NCBI GenBank assembly: GCA_963920575.1
Contig: OY986970.1
Location: 24,368,114 to 24,432,113 of the forward strand
DNA from: Narthecium ossifragum
Lineage: Eukaryota > Streptophyta > Magnoliopsida > Dioscoreales > Nartheciaceae
Length of the DNA: 64,000 nucleotides
Direction: 5' to 3'
Made by a program: the position numbers and the translations under genes. Below the pieces are notes generated by a model. That model saw only the letters and a program-made list of their open reading frames with translations. It searched no databases and was not told the origin of the DNA. This document shows positions 58,598 to 64,000 of this stretch, in pieces (the stretch's first letter is position 1; each line of letters begins with the position of its first letter).

Positions 58598-59800
58598 TGT
58601 TAGCCAATATAGTGGCTAATCAATCAATGATTAACATGTTAGCATAATAAATATGGCCGACAGACTTCCAAACCCAATTGAGCGATATCGCTCAAAGTAA
58701 GATCATCACCCAAAGAATGAAATCATCGATCAAGAATAATGATAATTTCTACAAAAAGAAACCATCAGTTAAGAGCGATGACGATCTAAAAGCAAAAGGA
58801 ATTGTCAACCAAGAGCGATGATCTTCTCTACACAAGACGGTTATCGGCCAAAGGTAATGACAGTTTATCGACCAAAGACAATGACCATTTAAAGATAAAA
58901 GGTTATCAACTTTGGACGATGAAGAAACAAATTAGAAGAAAACACCAATCAAGAAAGATGACGTTACAACATACACAAGCTCACCGACCCGACGCAACCG
59001 TCATCGGCCAGAAGCTCCTCGACCAGACGCAACCGTCATCGGCCAGAGCAAGGAGTGAAGAAACGAGGAAATATCGGAGAACATGGGACACGCGGCTCAT
59101 CCAAAGTGAAAGATGGAGAAAAGCAGAGAACGTGCTGAACAGAAGTTACCTAACCGCTCTAGTATAAATACCTCTCTCTTTCACTGTGTAATCTCTCTCG
59201 CAAACTAAAACACAGAGCCTACGCGCCTGGATTTCTTTATTGTTCTTTCAAGATGTTTTCTGTAAGTTGATTTAGTTCAATAGAATGACATCGTTTCTTC
59301 AGTATTTAGTTAATCTTTTCTGCTTAAAGTAGTTTAGATTACTGTTTTAGATGGCTAATCTAGGTTTAGATAGTTATGCTTTCTTCTTCATTTCTTAGAG
59401 ATTTTTTTACTGTATTTCTTTAGGTTAATTTAATATTAGAAGCTTTTACTTTCTAGGCTAGATTAAGTTAATCAATAGGTTTAAATATGTTTTCTCTTGA
59501 TTTAGTAACTTAGGATGATCTTTATCGTTTTCTTTAATTAATTTCATAATATTAGATAATTTATGCTTTCAATAGATTAATTTAAACTATTTTAAGTCAA
59601 TCTAGATAATTAGTTGTGAATTAGATTATTAAATTAGGTCTAATCTAGGTTTCCATTCAATTTGACACCTTTGTTCGAACGTAGTTTGAATGAGTAGAAC
59701 TTAACTACAATCATCTGATTCTTAAGTGTGGAGTATATTTTGATTTTGACTATTTGACCGGTCAACAATTAGATTTCTGTTCTAACAGCATGATTTCTGT
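58598..59800 (+). mobile_element. 3' LTR (probable), with TATA box
   Basis: It begins TGTTAGCC right after a polypurine tract GCATGGGGGGCAAAA (58583-58597). The U3 has repeated ATCGGCCA and GACCAGACGCAACCG motifs (58980-59045). A TATA box (TATAAATA, 59163-59170) is followed by a CT-rich leader. The 3' end is not fixed; about 59800 is a guess. No matching full 5' LTR is seen in the window. Confidence 0.6.
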
Positions 59801-60551
59801 TCTAACAGATTCCTTCGTTTAAAATTATGTGAAGTTCTGGACCTGAGGATTAGCCCATATCAGCCTCTGCAATTCAGATGGTTGAGATCAGATACTTCCA
59901 CCACACTCCCAATTTCCCCATTCTAGTCTTCATGAGAATAATAATTGCAGTATGCTTTGCTCTATTTTCTCTGGTAGTAGCATTTCTCTGAAGAGGAGCT
60001 GGTTTGAGATATATGGTGGATCATAGGCGGAGCTTTTAATATTTTTTCATTGATGTACATCCCTAGCTCTTGTAATGGCCCTCGCTGATAGGGTAGCGAG
60101 ACAGGCCCGTAGGCTGCTTTGGTAGTGGGAAACCAGCATGAGGATCTTTGTTTTGGTTGATTCGCAGGGTAGTTGTTGTAGTAGTGAGGGGTAGTTGATC
60201 CACTAGCCCTTTGGGTTGATTCGTATTTTGTTTGGAAATGCGTCTGAAATTAGCCAGCTACCCGTGCTTAGGAGGGCAAATTTGCCATATATTGTCTCCT
60301 ACAAAGTATCCATATTTATGTCGTAAGATCCTCCATGTCATAAATGGGCCAAGATGATGTCTTGTATAAGCTAATGATGTCAATGGTTCAGGGCTCCGAC
60401 TTGTGATCGACAAGACACAATGATGCCACTCCACTTCTACTGTGCACTCCATTTTTCTGGGATCATAACTAAGAAACTTTGTGAACATTATATATGATAA
60501 CAAAAAAAGGCAGCCACTGGTGACTTCATTTAGCTTCAGCATCAACAGTTT
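59801..60551. other. Intergenic, nothing recognised
   Basis: AT-rich sequence with no supported gene or element. Confidence 0.5.
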
Positions 60552-61442
60552 GGCATGTTTGGTTGTTCAGGACTAGGTGGAGTGGAGTCACTTTTTAGAG
60601 TGTAGACTTTTGCAAAGTAAAGTCCCGTGAAGTGGCTTGTCAGTTTTTGTTGTTTGGTTGGTACTGAAGTGGAGACTGAGTTGACTGACTTCTGAACTTT
60701 CTGCCGTTTAGTTGGTGCTGGAGTGGAGGCTGAAATCTAAGCCTTCGATCGGAGATTTTCTCGCAACCCCATAACAACGAAGGAGATCTCGAGGACACTT
60801 CTTCAACAATATATATAAACTTAAATATATCACATCCACTAGCAAAAAAAAATACCAAAACAAAATTAAAAATTACATCCAATTTTTTTAAAAAAAAATC
60901 AAAGAGGAGAGAAGCGCCGCCGGTTCCTCGCCATCACCGTGCCGCCAGGAAGTACCCCTTGGGTGCGTCGATCATGATCAGATCCCACTCCCTGTCGTAC
61001 ACCTCCGCCGGTAGATCCGACAGCGCCAGCCTGCACCGGCGGTTGCCCTTCAACCTCGCGCGATCCGGCGAGCAATTCGGCTCCGATCTGTAGGATTTCA
61101 GTAGAACATCGGCTTGATCGAGGCGGGTGTGGTACGATGGTAGTGGAAGGAGAGCCGGCGGAGAGGGAGCAGAGGATGGAGAGCTCGCTGGAGCGGGCGA
61201 AGCTCGAGATGAGGATGTGATATATTTAAATTTATAGAGCTGGCCATTGATTCCCAGTCAGCCCACTCCACTCAGCCGACTCTGGCTCTTTTTTGGCCAG
61301 AGTCAAATGGCTGACTGGAGCTCTTTTTAGGAGTCCAGTTCCTCCACTCCACCGAGTTTATAGCCCAACCAAACAACCTAAAGTGGATGAAGTGCTGCTA
61401 GTCCACCCACTCCACCCTCTACTCTTGGCAACCAAACATGCC
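60552..61442. mobile_element. MITE-like element carrying a gene fragment
   Basis: Terminal inverted repeats GGCATGTTTGGTTG are present at both ends, similar to Harbinger-type ends. Next to them both sides have CTCCACTCCA/TGGAGTGGAG subterminal repeats. No clear 3-bp target duplication was seen. The GC-rich middle holds a host gene fragment on the minus strand, so this is a gene-capturing (Pack-type) element. Confidence 0.65.
60934..61140 (-). pseudogene. Fragment of GXM/IRX15-type DUF579 gene (xylan methyltransferase family)
   Basis: About 68 codons match the middle of plant DUF579 proteins, which include glucuronoxylan 4-O-methyltransferases of secondary-wall synthesis in the Golgi. Visible are EPNCSPDRARLKGNRRCRLA and EVYDREWDLIMIDAPKGYF, the latter a family hallmark. 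The match stops with GYFLAAR and a TGA, while the real family continues. The 5' side also ends abruptly inside the element. No intron, start or C-terminus is present, so it is captured, not functional. Confidence 0.75.
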
Positions 61443-61499
61443 CGATAGATATTTGAAGGGATTTTTGTATTCCAGTGCCATGCACTTTTCCTGACTCAT

Positions 61500-62200
61500 A
61501 ATTTAATACTATTAGTTTTGGGCACGTGACTACAAGGCTGCTTGCGGCATTCGCCACCGCCAAGCCAGTAGCGGCCACAAGGTCGCTTGCCCGCGGCCTT
61601 CATCGCCTCCAGTCGGACTTGCCCCGTGCCGCCTCGCCAGCCACCATCATCCCCCACCCCCCCACCCCCCTTCCTCCTCCTTTCTCTCCCCTTCTCCTTA
61701 ATCCTACTCCACCTAATTCCACCCTTCCTCATCTTCTTCCTCTTCTACTCCTACTTACCACCGCCACTCAAACTCCCATTTTCCTTCATAACACCCCCCC
61801 CCCCTCTCCACTGCCACCTCGCCTCCGTCGCTGTCGCGCCACCCTCGACCTCGAAGCACCACTGCCACGCCCCTCTCTCCTTCTCCTTCCCTCCTCCCCT
61901 CGTGGCGCCCCCACCCCTTCTCAAGCCATATGCACTCTCGTCAAGATCGCTGCCCGAGCCACCCCTGTGCATCGCTGCTCTCGCGCCATGCCTCTGTAGC
62001 CATGCTTCCGCGTCATGCCACGCCCCGCCGTACCACGCTCGACGACCACGCCACGCCAGCTCCGTGCCACAACCGCGCCGCGTCCGTGCCACATCAAGGC
62101 GGAAGCCTTGTGGGTTGTCGGGGAGAATACCACCTTCCATGACGGGAAACATGTGCAAAAAGTTTCCCGTCAAATTATAGTAATGGCCTCGGGATCGGAA
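61500..62200. other. GC-rich low-complexity segment
   Basis: Long Pro/Ala/His/Arg-rich frames occur on both strands. None shows a domain or conserved motif, and both strands are open because of the composition. A decayed or captured exon is possible. Confidence 0.5.
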
Positions 62201-62709
62201 CTAAATTTTACTTAGTTTATAACTTGGTGGTATCGAATTATAAATCCCAAATATGATGATACCAAAGTACAAGTCGAGAAAAGTGCACGGTACTCGAATG
62301 AAAAAATCCCATATTTAAACATAGACTTTCTTCTAACGCATGTAAAATAGGCATCCACACCCGGAATTTCCGGTCGGATGCAGATGTCGGGTAATCGGGC
62401 TATCTGGCTCCGTGGACCCAACCCCCCCTCCCTATTTTTAAGTCGCAACTCCCGTTAAAGCGTTACCCAGAAGCCCACCCCTCGCCCTCTCTTTTCGCTC
62501 GCATTCACTTCTTCAGATCTCTATCGCTTCTGAGATCGATCAAATTCTAAAACTTCTCGTTTTCTCAGTGATTTGATCTTTTGAATGCTTGAAATCCGAA
62601 CTGCACCTTATCCGGAGAGGGTTTGCTCTCCTATGGATTTGTCGGCAGAGTTTGGGGATGGGGACTCTTCTTGAAGCGGATCTAGTGTACTAAGAAACCT
62701 TTGTTAGAA

Positions 62710-63329
62710 ATGGCGATGAGGGGGGTCGATTTCAAGTGGTATGTTCCATTAAACTTTGGTGAACTCTTATTTCCCCAGAATCTTTCCATCTAAGTGGCCG
62801 TACAAATTGATTTCTTTAGTTATGAGCACATCGAGTGATGTACGGATTCTTGTTTCTTGATATTTCTTGTGCTAATTAAGTGGGTTTGATCGCAGGTATG
62901 ATGGATTCTTCTTGTCCATGCTCGCGACTAGCGTGTATCCATTCTCACTCTAGTCACGCACTTTCTAACTTTTTAATAATCTTTTGGGGGAATTTTGAGG
63001 AGTTTAGCTTGTGTGGATTCTTTTATTTGTGGCATTTTGTATCTCAATTCTTCCGAATAAGAATTTTCCATTTTGTAGTTGAGAATTGATTGTTTTTCTT
63101 GACGAAATTGCTATAGAATTATTGTTTCGATCAATTGGAAGCGGTACCATCTCTGTACGCATCCTTTGCATATATGGATTGTGGTGAGTTCAAAATCATG
63201 TGATGTTCTTTTCAGCTTATACATTTAAGGTGGATTGATAAATGTTCATTGCTAGGTTGATTATACCACTGTCTTCATATTTCGGCTGCTGATGTTTGTA
63301 GACAATGGCCTTGCTGCTGGAATGGGCTT
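62710..63329 (+). CDS. SIS3: SIS3-like RING-type E3 ubiquitin ligase, N-terminal exons 1-4 (partial)
   Basis: Coding exons 62710-62738, 62896-62934, 63117-63183 and 63256-63329 join in frame with GT/AG borders. They give about 70 residues that start MAMRGVDFKWYDGFFLSMLA and continue INWKRYHL, HIWIVVDYTTVFIF and MFVDNGLAAGMG. This is the highly conserved N-terminus of SUGAR-INSENSITIVE 3 of Arabidopsis, an E3 ligase needed for sugar response. Two hydrophobic segments (about residues 14-28 and 40-60) are membrane spans. The RING domain lies beyond the window. The 5' UTR is CT-rich. The last 670 bp are intron. Confidence 0.92.
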
Positions 63330-64000
63330 GTAAGCATCCCGTTCCTGTTGTCTTTGTTTTACTTGCACAGATTGTTAACATAGCATGATGTGTTTTTGTG
63401 GTGGATTGCATAATATTGAAATCATTTATTTAACACTCACTAGTAAGGAACAAACGTCATGAAAGTTTGAACTCCTTTCTCTTTTACCACGTCCAATGCA
63501 ATTTTGGCCCCTCGAGCATAGCAACAAGATCAATAAATCTATTGTTTGCATTTTTTAAATGAGCACGTTGTCAGAATATAATTTGTTATATGAATCTGCT
63601 GACATCCTTCTAGGCTTCATTTGATAGAAAAAGGGTTTATAAAACTTAAAAGCTTGTCCACTAGGACATGTAAGGGTGGTTAGAACACTTTGGTTAAAGA
63701 CCTTCCTGCGTGAGGTGCTCTTTGGTTTGAATCCTCTTGAACACTTTGTGGTTGTTGTGAGGGCATTGCAACCCTAAACAAGGGTCAAAGGCTCAGTTTT
63801 GGAAAGATAAATGAATAAAACTTCAAAGGTCAAAGGTTTCTGAACAATTAAGAGAAAACAAGAGCTCAAATTTAATTGACTGTTCTTTAAAAATGTGACC
63901 AAATAATAAGATTAGGTATATGTGAATGAGGTATTCGCGAGAGAATACTCGTGAGTTATCTATAATCAATCAGATCAAACACTTGCTACTAAATTTGTGA
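63330..64000 (+). other. Intron of SIS3-like gene, running off the window
   Basis: It follows the GTAAGC donor after exon 4. AT-rich, with no further SIS3 exon recognised before the edge. Confidence 0.6.

Noticed and set aside
60258..60545. 95-codon minus frame with ILRHKYGYFVGDN, faintly like an integrase zinc-binding segment
   Set aside because: The Cys/His pattern is not complete and nothing around it supports a gypsy pol; too weak to call.
61526..62180. Long Pro/Ala/His/Arg-rich frames upstream of SIS3
   Set aside because: Open on both strands because of base composition; no conserved motif.
1..64000. CRISPR arrays, operons, bacterial-type defence systems
   Set aside because: The window is plant nuclear DNA; the tandem arrays seen are minisatellites or transposon repeats without the spacer logic of CRISPR.

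Overview
The window is nuclear DNA of a flowering plant. The evidence is spliced genes with GT/AG introns, plant-type retrotransposons primed by initiator-Met tRNA, and plant-specific families (FTB with a plant insert, SIS3-type RING ligase, GXM/DUF579, plant mobile domain). A monocot is likely from the GC-rich first exons and protein similarity, but species and chromosome cannot be fixed from sequence alone. Almost all the rest is transposable elements, many nested. One 200-bp block of N lies at 3041-3240.

Three host genes, all on + and head to tail, are supported. (1) The protein farnesyltransferase beta subunit (FTB, ERA1 in Arabidopsis) occupies 14554-44179 in 14 exons. They rebuild an uninterrupted 463-residue frame although the introns hold most of 29.6 kb. 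(2) A five-exon gene at 52412-54727 (303 aa) has a phosphoglycerate mutase/histidine phosphatase fold, but neither catalytic histidine is found where the fold predicts it. (3) The first four coding exons of a SIS3-like membrane RING E3 ligase start at 62710 and run off the right edge. FTB/ERA1 and SIS3 both act in ABA/sugar-linked signalling in Arabidopsis; whether their nearness here matters is unknown.

Layout. 1-1541: two LTR-like promoter segments. 1600-2640: AT-rich inverted repeat. 3782-7962: a hAT-type element holding a solo LTR, which holds a 680-bp TRIM. 7963-14553: intergenic sequence with an old repeat and several minisatellites. 14554-44179: FTB. Intron 4 has a Harbinger-type MITE, intron 7 a solo LTR, intron 8 captured-looking sequence and G-rich repeats, and intron 13 (12.6 kb) a three-layer nest: a non-autonomous Ty3/gypsy element, a second non-autonomous LTR element inside it, and a Mutator-like foldback inside that one's LTR. 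44.9-52.3 kb: an L1-type LINE split by a solo LTR, ending about 105 bp before the ATG of gene 2. 54.8-59.8 kb: a mosaic of LTR pieces, 5S rRNA-derived Cassandra-like LTRs and an antisense plant-mobile-domain ORF. 60.55-61.44 kb: a MITE-like element carrying a GXM/DUF579 fragment. 62.7-64.0 kb: SIS3.

The most unusual signals are paired GATCGATC motifs spaced 21-23 bp in two LTRs, a TRIM with only 58 bp between its LTRs, an open gag-knuckle/integrase-remnant ORF in a deleted gypsy element, and a phosphatase-fold gene that looks catalytically dead.
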